A DNA stretch of 64,000 bases from Planctomycetales bacterium ZRK34 (GCA_014873095.1 CP050848.1:682001-746000), one strand, 5' to 3'; shown: positions 24,656 to 32,552, numbered from the stretch's first letter. Notes: generated from the sequence alone by a model not told the origin. A program made the numbers and translations.

Positions 24656-24706
24656 TAGCCGCAGGCTGACAGCCTGCGGATTCCGCGACCTGTCAGGTCG
24701 CGGCTA
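24656..24706. repeat. paired-hairpin element, loops GAC
   Basis: TAG, then CCGCAGGCT-GAC-AGCCTGCGG and CCGCGACCT-GTC-AGGTCGCGG, then CTA. Read in one orientation both loops are GAC. It abuts the AAAGGAG ribosome-binding site of the next gene (24706-24712). A near-identical pair occurs at 58516-58573. Confidence 0.88.
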
Positions 24707-24718
24707 AAGGAGTTGCCC

Positions 24719-25555
24719 ATGTATTTCATCGATCCCCACATCCACTGTGTTTCCCGCACCACCGAAGACTACGAACGCCTGGCGATGTCCGGCGTCGTTG
24801 CCGTGTCCGAACCCGCCTTCTGGGCCGGATTCGATCGCAGTTCGTCCGACAGCTTCGTCGACTACTTCCGACAACTGACCGACTTCGAGCCCAAGCGCGC
24901 CGCGCAGTTCGGCATCGATCACTACACGTGGATCTGCATCAACGCCAAGGAAGCTGAAAACGTCAGCCTCTCCCGCGAAGTCATCGCCCGCATGCCCGAG
25001 TTCATGGACATGCCCAACGTGCTCGGCGTCGGTGAGATCGGCCTGAACAAGAACACCAAAAACGAATGCACCATCTTCATGGAGCAGGCGGAGTTCGCCA
25101 TCAAGAACGGCCACCTCATCCTCGTCCACACCCCCCACCTCTTCGACAAGCTCAAGGGCACCGTGATGACCCTCGACATGCTCCGCGAGCTCGGCGCCGA
25201 CCCCGATCGCGTGATCATCGACCACACCGAAGAGCACACCCTGAAGATGGTCCTCGACGCAGGCTACTGGGCCGGCATGACCCTGTACCCGATCAGCAAG
25301 ATGACCCCCGCCCGCGCCGCCGACATGCTCGAAACCTACGGCTCGGAGCGCATCTGCGTCAACGCCGCCGCCGACTGGGGCGTGTCCGATCCGTTCAACC
25401 TGCACCGCTGCTGCATGGACTACCGCGCCCGCGGCCATGCCGAGCAGGAACTCGTCGACATCTTCCACAACAACCCCGTGGGCTTTTTCAGCCAGTGCCC
25501 CCGCTTCAAGGTCAAACCCCTGACCGTCGACGCCCCCGAACACACCGCCGTGTGA
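24719..25555 (+). CDS. TatD-family metal-dependent hydrolase, EboB-like
   Basis: 278 residues. AAAGGAG lies 6 bases before the ATG; TTG 24713 is also in frame. The N-terminal DPHIHCVSRTTEDYERLAMS, the central GEIGLN, HTPH, DHTEEHT and ADWGVSD motifs match EboB of the ebo (eustigmatophyte/bacterial operon) gene set, a TIM-barrel TatD relative that helps export precursors to the periplasm in cyanobacteria. No other ebo gene (prenyltransferase, dehydroquinate synthase-like, TIM-barrel EboE) is nearby, so assigning the pathway would be premature. Metal ligands appear intact. Confidence 0.82.
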   Translation: MYFIDPHIHCVSRTTEDYERLAMSGVVAVSEPAFWAGFDRSSSDSFVDYFRQLTDFEPKRAAQFGIDHYTWICINAKEAENVSLSREVIARMPEFMDMPNVLGVGEIGLNKNTKNECTIFMEQAEFAIKNGHLILVHTPHLFDKLKGTVMTLDMLRELGADPDRVIIDHTEEHTLKMVLDAGYWAGMTLYPISKMTPARAADMLETYGSERICVNAAADWGVSDPFNLHRCCMDYRARGHAEQELVDIFHNNPVGFFSQCPRFKVKPLTVDAPEHTAV

Positions 25556-25630
25556 CGCTCATAAAAACTTCAATAGCTGCGGAGCAACGCGGAAAAGATT
25601 CGGGCGTCGGAACGTGCTCGACTGCGAACC

Positions 25631-25696
25631 TGTGGCACAGCCGCCCTCGGCTGTGCGGGCGATGACGACAGCACAGCCGAGGGCGGCTGTGCCACA
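25631..25696. repeat. perfect 26-bp inverted repeat
   Basis: The left arm (25631-25656) begins TGTGGCACAGCCGCCCTCGG and the right arm (25671-25696) is its exact complement. The loop is 14 bases. Each arm itself contains a smaller palindrome (GCACAGCCG / CGGCTGTGC). It sits in a 392-bp gap with no gene. Unlike the TAGCCG class, it ends in TGTGGCA. Confidence 0.9.
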
Positions 25697-25847
25697 ATGC
25701 TGCGTTCGGGCTTTACACAAAGGCTCGAGTATTTTCTGCAATTGGTATCACATGGGTGTTTATGACATGAAATGTGCCGTGGGGAGCTATAGGTGTGACA
25801 TTTTTTTACAACTTTACCAAATACCCTGATCACCGACCGGAAATACC

Positions 25848-25876
25848 TTGACACGCCATCGGGCAGGCGTGACAAT
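25848..25876 (+). promoter_or_regulatory. strong predicted promoter for the PEP-CTERM gene at 25948
   Basis: TTGACA (25848-25853) is a perfect -35 hexamer. GACAAT (25871-25876) matches -10 at five of six positions, and the spacer is 17 bases. It gives a leader of about 65 bases. The preceding 25735-25840 is AT-rich, which may raise promoter activity. Confidence 0.7.
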
Positions 25877-25947
25877 CGATCCATCAGTTCAATGTGTCAC
25901 GGGGACACGAAAGACAATCGACACCGTTTTTGATCGGGGATGATCAC

Positions 25948-26529
25948 ATGATTCGAATGTTCAGCCTGGGGAGCGCGATATTTGTGTTGGCGGTGATGGG
26001 GCTGAGCCCGGCGGCTCACGCGCTGCATCTTGAATTCACCGGCACGATCGACGGCGTGATCGGCACGCCGCCGGCGCCGTTTGCCGACATCATGGCCGGC
26101 GATACGTGGACCGTCAGCGTCGATGTCGACGATGCGGCGATGGATCAGAACGTCGATGCCGACGCCGGGTCGTACCTGCTGACCAGCCTCACGCTGACGA
26201 TCGACGGCGCGATGGAATCGACGACCATCGGGCAGGTCGCCATCAGCAACGGGCCTGACAACGACACCTTTGCCGTGCTCGCTTCGCTGCCGACGCCGAT
26301 TCCGGATTACACGATCGGCGTGACGCTCATGGACAGCACCGAGTCGGTGTTCAGCTCCGACGCGCTGCCGTCGTCGGTCGACCCGGCCGACTTCGACTTC
26401 GATGTGTTTTCCATCAACGGAGTCACCGGCGGATTCACCGTGACCGGCTCGCTGGCGCCGGTGCCCGCCCCCGCCTCGATCGCCCCGCTGCTGGTCGGCG
26501 CCATCGTGATCGGCCGCCGGCGGCGCTGA
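25948..26529 (+). CDS. PEP-CTERM-like protein
   Basis: 193 residues from ATG 25948 with CGGGGA upstream. The signal peptide ends near residue 25 (AAHALH). The mature domain begins LEFTGTIDGVIGTPPAPFAD, with Asp-rich strands (VDVDDAAMDQNVDADAG) that look like a small beta-sandwich. The C-terminus VPAPASIAPLLVGAIVIGRRRR is a PEP-CTERM-type signal in a P-A-P variant. It has its own strong promoter. Function unknown. Confidence 0.8.
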   Translation: MIRMFSLGSAIFVLAVMGLSPAAHALHLEFTGTIDGVIGTPPAPFADIMAGDTWTVSVDVDDAAMDQNVDADAGSYLLTSLTLTIDGAMESTTIGQVAISNGPDNDTFAVLASLPTPIPDYTIGVTLMDSTESVFSSDALPSSVDPADFDFDVFSINGVTGGFTVTGSLAPVPAPASIAPLLVGAIVIGRRRR

Positions 26530-26541
26530 CCCGCTGACTGA

Positions 26542-26889
26542 TTCGTGCGCACGAACCTGTCGCCGCGCGGAACAAAACTCGCAAAATGTACTCAGTTATC
26601 ACGACGTGTTCGTGCGCGCGTGTGCCTTGATGATTTCAAAATCGGGCAGCGCGCACGAACGTGTCGCAACATGCCATCGGTGTGCGCGCCGAACGGCAAA
26701 AAACGGCCCGAAAGCGCCTTAACCCGGTCGTTTTTTGCCGCGCCGGTGCGCACCGGCGCGACGTGGCGACAGGTCTGTGCGCCGCAGCCGATGGCTTGCC
26801 CCGAAATTCGGCGAATATCGACGCTGTAACGGGCCGATCGGTGAATGTGTCAATTCGGTGTTTTTGCGCGCCGTGTGCGCACCGGCGCG
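26542..26889. other. CpG-rich intergenic region with several long palindromes
   Basis: In the 395-bp gap before 26925: a 14-bp perfect palindrome centred on GTGCGCAC (26542-26555), a 22-bp perfect palindrome (26739-26760), and a related imperfect one near 26868-26889. A stem with arms CGGCAAAAAACG (26694-26705) and CGTTTTTTGCCG (26729-26740) also occurs. The words GCGCACGAAC and GTGCGCACCGGCGCG each appear twice. No gene was found. It may be an array of degenerate REPs or a protein-binding region. Confidence 0.6.
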
Positions 26890-26924
26890 TGGAGCTTTTC
26901 ACATTCGGGGCCTACTCTGCGAAT

Positions 26925-27959
26925 ATGAAGACAGTGCGATACGGGTTCATCGGGTGCGGGGCTGTGGGGCAGCGTCGACATCTCCGCGAATCAACACTCA
27001 ACCGAAAAATCGAAATCGCCGCGGTGTGCGACATCAACAAATCACGCGCACGCCGGGTCGGCAGGCAATTCGCCGCGCCGGTGTATTTCGACTACCGCGA
27101 CATGTTGCGCGATGCGGCGCTGGATGCGGTCGTGGTGGGCACGCCCAACGCGCTGCACGCGGACATGACCGTCGATGCGTGCAAGGCGGGTTGTCACGTG
27201 CTCTGCGAAAAGCCGATGACGATCACGACCCGCGATGCGAGGCGCATGATCAAGGCGGCTGCACAGGCGAAGCGGTTTCTGATGATCGGGCACAATCAGC
27301 GATTCATGCCCCCGCATGTCAAGGCCAAGCGGATGATCGAGGCCGGCGACATCGGGCGCGTGCTCAGCTTCGTGAGCGTGTTCAAACACGGGGGGCCGGA
27401 GCAGTGGTCGGCCGACGGGATGGATAGCTGGTTTTTCAAGAAGGCGGAAGCGGGGTTCGGCGTGCTCGGCGATCTGGCTGTGCACAAGGTCGATCTGATG
27501 CGGTGGCTGCTCGATGAGGAGTTCACGGATGTTTCGGCGCGGGTGGCCACGCTGGACAAGCGCCGCGGCCGCCACCTGATGCGCCTCGAAGACACCGCCC
27601 TGCTGACCCTCCGCACGGCCAGTCGCATCATCGGGTCCATCGACACCTCGTGGACCAACTACGGCCTCGAGGAAAATCACACCACGATCTACGGCGACCG
27701 CGGGGTGCTCCGCATCGGGATCGATCCCGATTATCCGCTGATTCACGAAACGCGCGACGGCAAACGCCGCCGGCTGCGCGTCGGGCCGATGTCGACGAAC
27801 AAGAAGCAGCACCGCTCGGGGGTCATCGATGCGTTCACCGATTGCATCCTGCAGAATCGTCAGCCCCCGATTCCCGCGGCCGACGCCCAGCACGGGCTGG
27901 CTGTGATTCTGACCGCCATCCGTGCCGCCAAGCAGGGCAAAACACTGAAAGTCCGATGA
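26925..27959 (+). CDS. Gfo/Idh/MocA-family oxidoreductase
   Basis: 344 residues starting MKTVRYGFIGCGAVGQRRHL (Rossmann glycines). GTPNALHADMTVDACKAGCHVLCEKPM has the EKP lysine, and GDLAVHKVDLMRWLL holds the His-x3-D type active-site segment. It is shorter than the relative at 23074-24270 and not closely similar to it. A TACTCT hexamer ends 6 bases before the ATG and there is no ribosome-binding site, so the message may be leaderless. An upstream open extension to 26661 is rejected because the Rossmann fold starts at the chosen Met. Confidence 0.9.
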   Translation: MKTVRYGFIGCGAVGQRRHLRESTLNRKIEIAAVCDINKSRARRVGRQFAAPVYFDYRDMLRDAALDAVVVGTPNALHADMTVDACKAGCHVLCEKPMTITTRDARRMIKAAAQAKRFLMIGHNQRFMPPHVKAKRMIEAGDIGRVLSFVSVFKHGGPEQWSADGMDSWFFKKAEAGFGVLGDLAVHKVDLMRWLLDEEFTDVSARVATLDKRRGRHLMRLEDTALLTLRTASRIIGSIDTSWTNYGLEENHTTIYGDRGVLRIGIDPDYPLIHETRDGKRRRLRVGPMSTNKKQHRSGVIDAFTDCILQNRQPPIPAADAQHGLAVILTAIRAAKQGKTLKVR

Positions 27960-27986
27960 TCCGCGGAGGGAAATACCGAATGATTT

Positions 27987-28059
27987 AACACAGAGGGCCA
28001 CGGGGGGCCACGGAGCAGAAAATCAATTTTCTCCGTGGCCCCCCGTGGCCCTCCGTGTT
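27987..28059. repeat. 29-bp inverted repeat upstream of murA
   Basis: Arms at 27987-28015 and 28031-28059, one mismatch, 15-base loop. Each arm holds two GGGCCACGG-type units (GAGGGCCACGGGGGGCCACG). Such cacagagggccacgg blocks are widespread REP-like repeats. The right arm supplies the first three bases of the predicted murA -35 element. Confidence 0.88.
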
Positions 28060-28084
28060 GAACATCTTGAATTTGCGGTACACT
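28058..28084 (+). promoter_or_regulatory. candidate murA promoter
   Basis: TTGAAC (28058-28063) and TACACT (28079-28084) with a short 15-base spacer, 20 bases before the murA start. The spacer is below the optimum, so the call is tentative. Confidence 0.35.
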
Positions 28085-28104
28085 GTCGGGCCAGGAACAA
28101 CAGC

Positions 28105-29391
28105 ATGGATGCATTCTTAATTCACGGCGGAAAACGACTCAAAGGCGCCACCCAGGTCAGCGGTTCCAAAAACGCTTCGCTGCCCCTGATGGCCGCGGCG
28201 CTGCTGGCCGACGGGCCCGTGGTGCTTCACGATGTGCCCCACCTGTCCGACATTCAAAACATGGCCCGCCTGCTGCGCGAGCTGGGTTGCGAAGTCGAAC
28301 ACGATGAAAACGGCACGATGCGCCTCGAGGTCGTCGACGAAGGCAATTCACACGCCCGCTACGATGTGGTCCGCACGATGCGCGCCAGCGTCTGCGTGCT
28401 CGGCCCGCTGCTGGGCAAGCGCGGCAACGTGCTTTTCTCGATGCCCGGCGGATGCGCCATCGGCGATCGACCGATCGACCTGCACCTGCGCGGCATGGCA
28501 GGCCTCGGCGCCGACGTCGAACTCGAAGAAAACGGCAACATCCACACCAAGGCCAAGCGCCTCCGCGGATCGAAGATGTTCCTCGGCGGGCCGTTCGGGT
28601 CGACCGTGCTCGGCACGATCAACGTCATGTGCGCCGCGGCACTGGCCGAGGGCACGACCGTGATCGAGCAGGCCGCCTGCGAGCCGGAGGTGGCGGACGT
28701 GGCCGACCTGCTGATCAAGATGGGCGCCCACATCAGCGGCGCCGGCACGCCCCGCATGACCATCGACGGCGTCAAATCCCTCAGCGGGACCGAACACCGC
28801 GTCATCGCCGACCGCATCGAGGCCGGCACGCTCATCATGGCCACCGCCATCACCAACGGCGATGTCAAAATCGAAAACTGCCCCATCGATGCGCTGGCTG
28901 CGGCGATGGATCGACTGGCCGCCATCGGCGTGTCCGTCGACACCGTCAACGGGGCCAACCCGATGCGTGCCACCGTGTCGGTCTCTTCGGCCCGCCGGCT
29001 CGAGCCCGTGATGGTCACCACCCAGCCGCACCCGGGCTTCCCCACCGACCTGCAGGCCCAACTCATGGCCCTGGTCACCCTCGCCGACGGCAACAGCATC
29101 ATCACCGAAAAGATCTTCCCCGAGCGGTTCCTCCATGTCGCCGAACTGTCCCGCATGGGCGCCAAGCTGTACCGACAAGGCCCCACCGTCATGGTCAGCG
29201 GCGTCAAGCGACTGATCGGCGCCCCCGTGATGGCCTCCGACCTCCGCGCCTCGGCGGGCCTGGTCATGGCCGGCCTCGCCGCCAAGGGCGCCACCAAAGT
29301 CAACCGCGTGTATCACCTGGACCGCGGCTACGAACAGCTCGAGCTGAAGCTTCAAAAACTCGGCGCCGACATCGAACGCGTCAGCGAGTGA
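28105..29391 (+). CDS. murA: UDP-N-acetylglucosamine 1-carboxyvinyltransferase
   Basis: 428 residues; CAGGA precedes the ATG at 28105. It shows the MurA beginning ([27 protein letters not shown]), the catalytic Cys in [15 protein letters not shown], and the EPSP-synthase-fold motifs ([33 protein letters not shown]). It transfers enolpyruvate from PEP to UDP-GlcNAc, the first step of peptidoglycan synthesis. The presence of Cys rather than Asp in the loop predicts fosfomycin sensitivity of the enzyme. The Trm112-like gene follows 5 bases later. Confidence 0.97.
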   Translation: MDAFLIHGGKRLKGATQVSGSKNASLPLMAAALLADGPVVLHDVPHLSDIQNMARLLRELGCEVEHDENGTMRLEVVDEGNSHARYDVVRTMRASVCVLGPLLGKRGNVLFSMPGGCAIGDRPIDLHLRGMAGLGADVELEENGNIHTKAKRLRGSKMFLGGPFGSTVLGTINVMCAAALAEGTTVIEQAACEPEVADVADLLIKMGAHISGAGTPRMTIDGVKSLSGTEHRVIADRIEAGTLIMATAITNGDVKIENCPIDALAAAMDRLAAIGVSVDTVNGANPMRATVSVSSARRLEPVMVTTQPHPGFPTDLQAQLMALVTLADGNSIITEKIFPERFLHVAELSRMGAKLYRQGPTVMVSGVKRLIGAPVMASDLRASAGLVMAGLAAKGATKVNRVYHLDRGYEQLELKLQKLGADIERVSE

Positions 29392-29396
29392 CCCCG

Positions 29397-29609
29397 ATGC
29401 CCCACCCGATCGATCCCGAACTGCTGAACATCCTCGTGTGCCCGATCACACGCAGCAAGCTCCGCCAGCAAGGCGACGAACTGATCGCCGAAGTCGGCGG
29501 CCTGCGCTACCCCATCCGCGACAACATCCCCGTGTTGCTACCCGACGAAGCGAAGCTTCCCGAGGATTGCAGCACCCTCGACGAGTTCAAACAAAAGCAC
29601 GGCCTCTGA
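29397..29609 (+). CDS. Trm112-like / UPF0434 small protein
   Basis: 70 residues: DPELLNILVCPITRSKLRQQ, then GLRYPIRDNIPVLLPDEA. This is the Trm112/YcaR family pattern, except that one zinc-ligand Cys pair is reduced (CPIT with no second Cys). Family members activate methyltransferases or are of unknown role in bacteria. It starts 6 bases after murA ends and is probably co-transcribed with it. Confidence 0.88.
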   Translation: MPHPIDPELLNILVCPITRSKLRQQGDELIAEVGGLRYPIRDNIPVLLPDEAKLPEDCSTLDEFKQKHGL

Positions 29610-29611
29610 TT

Positions 29612-29640
29612 GTTTAGCCGCGAGCCGCAGGCGAGCGCGT
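29612..29640 (+). repeat. left REP of the RAYT locus, loop GCA
   Basis: GTTTAGCCGCGAGCC, loop GCA, GGCGAGCGCGT. The stem CGCGAGCC / GGCGAGCG has the tandem G.A mismatch. It starts 2 bases after the stop codon of the Trm112-like gene, and a TATACT hexamer follows directly at 29641. Confidence 0.92.
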
Positions 29641-29653
29641 TATACTCTTCGTC

Positions 29654-30238
29654 ATGGTCCGGGCCTACCACGTCATTTTCTGCGCCTACGGTTTCTGGCT
29701 CCCCAACGATCCCCGCGGCTCATGGTCCGACTTCGTCGGCGCCTGGGAACTGGTCCGTTTCGGTCGAGCCACCAAAACGGACACACGCCGATCCGTCGCC
29801 GGGCAAACGCACGATCATCGCCTGCGTCAGCAAGCCAAAGCTGCGTTGAAATATCCCGCTGTGGAGTTTGATGGGCTACAAGCTCGCGCGATCGCACGTG
29901 GGTTTGCCCTGAAGGCGGAGACTGCGAATTACAACATGCTTGCATGTGCGATTCTGCCGGAACATGTACATCTGGTGATCGGCCGCCACACCAGCCACGT
30001 TGAGCAGATCGTCAACCAACTCAAAGGGGCTGCTACATGTACATTGATTAACGAGCAGCGCCATCCCTTGTCGCAATACACCCGGCACGATGGACGCACC
30101 CCGTCTCCTTGGGCGGCAGGGCTGTGGAAGGTGTATTTGAATTCGTCAGAAGACATTCGGCGTGCAATGCGGTACGTCGAGCAGAATCCGATCAAGGAAG
30201 GCAAGCGGGCACAAGCGTGGGATTTTGTGATGCGGTAA
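29654..30238 (+). CDS. REP-associated tyrosine transposase (RAYT, Y1 HUH family)
   Basis: 194 residues. The N-terminus MVRAYHVIFCAYGFWLPNDP is typical of one RAYT group. The HUH metal site is HVHLV (His104 and His106). Candidate nucleophile tyrosines are Tyr161 in WKVYLNS and Tyr174 in RYVEQNPIKEG, followed by the usual W-x-FV end. RAYTs cut and join single-stranded REP hairpins; in E. coli one REP pair flanks its RAYT, just as here. A TATACT hexamer ends 7 bases before the ATG and no ribosome-binding site is visible, so the mRNA may be leaderless. The gene looks intact. Confidence 0.92.
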   Translation: MVRAYHVIFCAYGFWLPNDPRGSWSDFVGAWELVRFGRATKTDTRRSVAGQTHDHRLRQQAKAALKYPAVEFDGLQARAIARGFALKAETANYNMLACAILPEHVHLVIGRHTSHVEQIVNQLKGAATCTLINEQRHPLSQYTRHDGRTPSPWAAGLWKVYLNSSEDIRRAMRYVEQNPIKEGKRAQAWDFVMR

Positions 30239-30246
30239 GCATGAAG

Positions 30247-30275
30247 ACGCGCTCGCCTGCGGCTCGCGGCTAAAC
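30247..30275 (-). repeat. right REP of the RAYT locus, inverted, loop GCA
   Basis: Exact 29-base complement of the left REP. It begins 8 bases after the RAYT stop codon. Confidence 0.92.
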
Positions 30276-30301
30276 GGGGGGGTGATGAAATTCGGGGGGG
30301 A

Positions 30302-30592
30302 TCAGTCTTCGTCGAACTTCGAGGCGACGAGTTGCTTGAGTTCTTCGATGACGGCGTCGGCGTCGGGGCCGGTGGCTTCGAGTTGGAGCTTGGTGCCCTT
30401 GCCGGCGGCGAGCATCATCACGCTCATGATGCTCTTGGCGTCGTGGGACTCGTCGCAGCCGTCCTTGCGGATGGTGACCGCGGCCTCGTGGCGATTGGCC
30501 GCGTCGACCAACGCCATCGCCGGCCGGGCATGAAGGCCCAGCCGGTTGATGATCGTCACCGTGGCTTTAACGGTATGGTCGGCGGAAGGCAT
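30302..30592 (-). CDS. HPr-family phosphocarrier protein
   Basis: 96 residues from ATG 30592 (TTG 30598 possible). The active-site His sits in NRLGLHARPAMALVDAAN, followed by a Ser-46-like region SHDAKSIMSVMMLAA, so it may be regulated by HPr kinase. It ends a DUF502-hpf-ptsN-HPr run that matches the proteobacterial hpf-ptsN-npr order. No enzyme I or sugar permease is in the window, so a regulatory (PTS-Ntr-like) role is more likely than sugar uptake. Confidence 0.93.
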   Translation of the reverse strand: MPSADHTVKATVTIINRLGLHARPAMALVDAANRHEAAVTIRKDGCDESHDAKSIMSVMMLAAGKGTKLQLEATGPDADAVIEELKQLVASKFDED

Positions 30593-30624
30593 GTCCAACT
30601 CGCAAAGTCTTGGCGATCGGCGAA

Positions 30625-31101
30625 TCAGCCCTGGAGCTGATGGGCGTCGGCTTCGTGAATCAGGTCCATGATCTCCTCGTTGGTCGAGGCCTGACGCAGG
30701 AAGCGGCGGAAGGTGTCCTTCTGGAGATTACGGAAGATATTCTCCATCGCCTGCAGATGTTGGTCGGGTTGATCGGCGGGGCTCATCAGCAGGACGACCG
30801 AGTAAACCGGGGCCTTGTCCAGGGCGTTGAAATCGACGCCGCCGGACGAGACCCCGATCGTGGCGGCCATCTTCTTGATCTTCTCGTGCTTGACGTGCGG
30901 CACGGCCACGCCCTTGCCGAAGCCTGTCGACCCGTGCTTCTCGCGTTGAATGATCAGGTCGATCACCTCGTCACGGAGGTTCTTGGCCAGGGCGCCGCTG
31001 GCGACCAGCGCGTCCACGAGTTCGGCAATGACCTCATCGCGCTTCACGGCCTGAATCTGCGGCACCAGGGCTTTGGGGTCCACAAAATCACTGAGTTTCA
31101 T
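30625..31101 (-). CDS. ptsN: PTS EIIA component, PtsN-like
   Basis: 158 residues. The phosphorylatable His lies in STGFGKGVAVPHVKHEKIKK. The fold from MKLSDFVDPKALVPQIQ to EEIMDLIHEAD is the EIIA-fructose/nitrogen family at its usual length. It receives phosphate from HPr and typically regulates potassium transport or nitrogen metabolism. It lies between hpf and the HPr gene, as in proteobacteria. Confidence 0.92.
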   Translation of the reverse strand: MKLSDFVDPKALVPQIQAVKRDEVIAELVDALVASGALAKNLRDEVIDLIIQREKHGSTGFGKGVAVPHVKHEKIKKMAATIGVSSGGVDFNALDKAPVYSVVLLMSPADQPDQHLQAMENIFRNLQKDTFRRFLRQASTNEEIMDLIHEADAHQLQG

Positions 31102-31149
31102 CGGGCTGATCCTTCCTGAGGAATCGTGTCAAAACCGGGCGGGCCGGCG

Positions 31150-31452
31150 TTATTTTACATGTTTTCGATTGCGCAGTTTTTCCTTGTGATCGGTCAACTG
31201 ACGCTCAATCTTATCCGAAACCGAATCGATGCACGCATAAAGATCTTCGTCCTTGGCCTTGGCGATGAATGAGTCGTGGTGCTCGACATCGACGATGACC
31301 TCCACTTCGAAGCTCTGTCCGAGCTTGTCGATGACCACTTCAATGGACTGAATGCGGTCGAAATATCGGTCGAACCGAGCGCACTTGCGCGATGCATAAT
31401 CGTTGATCGCGGGGGTGATCTCAAGGTGTCGGCCGGTGATTTTGAGTTCCAT
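31150..31452 (-). CDS. hpf: ribosome hibernation-promoting factor, short form
   Basis: 100 residues from the ATG at 31452 with GGAG upstream. It matches HPF/YfiA: MELKITGRHLEITPAINDYA, then SIEVVIDKLGQSFEVEVIV and the DLYACIDSVSDKIERQL helix. The short form lacks the C-terminal dimerisation domain. It binds the 30S subunit and promotes inactive 100S ribosomes. It precedes ptsN and HPr, an arrangement known from the rpoN operon, although no rpoN is nearby. Confidence 0.95.
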   Translation of the reverse strand: MELKITGRHLEITPAINDYASRKCARFDRYFDRIQSIEVVIDKLGQSFEVEVIVDVEHHDSFIAKAKDEDLYACIDSVSDKIERQLTDHKEKLRNRKHVK

Positions 31453-31502
31453 CGATTCGAATCTCCAAGGGATGTCGGTATCCGGTGCTGCGGCTCCGGA
31501 TG

Positions 31503-32390
31503 TCATGTGGATTGCCTTTGCGGCTCGGGGTCCGGCCGCGCTTCCAGTTGCTCGGGGCGGTCGGATTGATCGTGCCCGTGGATCAACTGGCTCGGGGGCA
31601 CGATCACGCCGCCGCTGATGGTGAACTTGAGCGCCGCGTCGATCGGTATGTCTAACTCGATCGTATCCGCAATCGGCACCGTGATCACGTAACCGGTAAA
31701 CGGCGTCGGCGACGACGGCACGAAAATGGTCATGCACTCGACGCCGGCCCGCTCCTGAATATTCCGCATGGTGTCGCCGGTGACCAGCCCGACCGACCAG
31801 ATGCCCTTGCGGGGGTACTCGACGGCGACGACCTTCGAAAAACGCATTTTGTCAGAACTGCCGCCAACAAGAAAGTCGGTGACCTGCTTCACGTGCGGAT
31901 AGACCTGCTTGAACACAGGCACCCGCTGCAGAAGCAACTCGAGCCGTCCGTAGATGCGGCGGCCGATGAAGCTGCCGAGGACGCGCCCGACGAAGTAGAT
32001 CAGCACCGCGGCGATCAGCAGGCCGACCAGGTCCATCACGGCCCAGTTGCCGATCGACACCGTGTTCCACCAGTGCTGGACCTTGGACCGCCGGATTTCG
32101 CGGGTCAGCCAGTCGGGTTTGAGTCCGGCGTTACGCCAAGCGGCCCGCTGCTCGGCGGACAGGTTCTGCTCGAATTCCTGCACCTCGTCGTTGGAGACCG
32201 GTACATTCGCGAACTGGACGATCCCCTGCTTGACCCACCCGTTGATCGGGCCGGCGATGTTGCCCTGCACAAACTGATAAACCGCCACCAGGATCCAGAT
32301 CGTCAGGATCGTCGGCAGCAGGATGCCCAGGCCCCGCAGAAAAAACTGCTGGAAGCCGGATCGGTGTTTCTTCGGGTTCTGCCCTGTCAT
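31503..32390 (-). CDS. DUF502-family membrane protein
   Basis: 295 residues from ATG 32390. Two membrane helices (about 15-37 LRGLGILLPTILTIWILVAVY and 120-142 MDLVGLLIAAVLIYFVG) bracket a 70-residue loop. The GR-rich segment GSFIGRRIYGRLELLLQRVPVFKQVYPHVKQVTDFL and the VPSSPTPFTGYVITVP motif are diagnostic of DUF502. The function is unknown. It is first in the run leading to hpf, ptsN and HPr. Confidence 0.9.
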   Translation of the reverse strand: MTGQNPKKHRSGFQQFFLRGLGILLPTILTIWILVAVYQFVQGNIAGPINGWVKQGIVQFANVPVSNDEVQEFEQNLSAEQRAAWRNAGLKPDWLTREIRRSKVQHWWNTVSIGNWAVMDLVGLLIAAVLIYFVGRVLGSFIGRRIYGRLELLLQRVPVFKQVYPHVKQVTDFLVGGSSDKMRFSKVVAVEYPRKGIWSVGLVTGDTMRNIQERAGVECMTIFVPSSPTPFTGYVITVPIADTIELDIPIDAALKFTISGGVIVPPSQLIHGHDQSDRPEQLEARPDPEPQRQST

Positions 32391-32513
32391 AGTGCCTGTC
32401 CACCGCCCGTCCGGGGGGCGGGGCGCCGCGTGCCCATGCGTCATTACACCGGCGCGAAGGCATATCGTAAGCGAACCCCTACCCACAATCAAAGAGACTG
32501 TTCAACAGGCCCT

Positions 32514-32541
32514 GTTTAGCCGCGAGCCGCAGGCGAGCGCG
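32514..32541 (+). repeat. GA-mismatch REP, loop GCA, identical to the RAYT flanks
   Basis: 28 bases identical to the start of the RAYT-flanking repeat (GTTTAGCCGCGAGCC-GCA-GGCGAGCGCG). It lies 2.2 kb from the RAYT locus, which argues for recent mobilisation. Confidence 0.9.
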
Positions 32542-32552
32542 GGAAGGTGCAG

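Larger units (their letters stand above)
29612..30275. mobile_element. RAYT transposase unit flanked by identical inverted REPs
   Basis: The two outermost sequences are a perfect 29-bp inverted repeat (29612-29640 and 30247-30275), each a copy of the GA-mismatch REP family. A single gene encoding an HUH-type, REP-associated transposase lies between them with only 13 bases (left) and 8 bases (right) to spare. There is no tnpB or other cargo, so this looks like a RAYT locus with its REPs rather than an IS200/IS605 element. Confidence 0.85.

Noticed and set aside
24719..25555. Calling an ebo operon
   Set aside because: Only the EboB-like gene is present; the other family members are missing from the surroundings.
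29612..30275. Classification as an IS200/IS605 insertion sequence
   Set aside because: No tnpB, and the flanks are short dispersed REPs in inverted orientation, which fits a RAYT locus.
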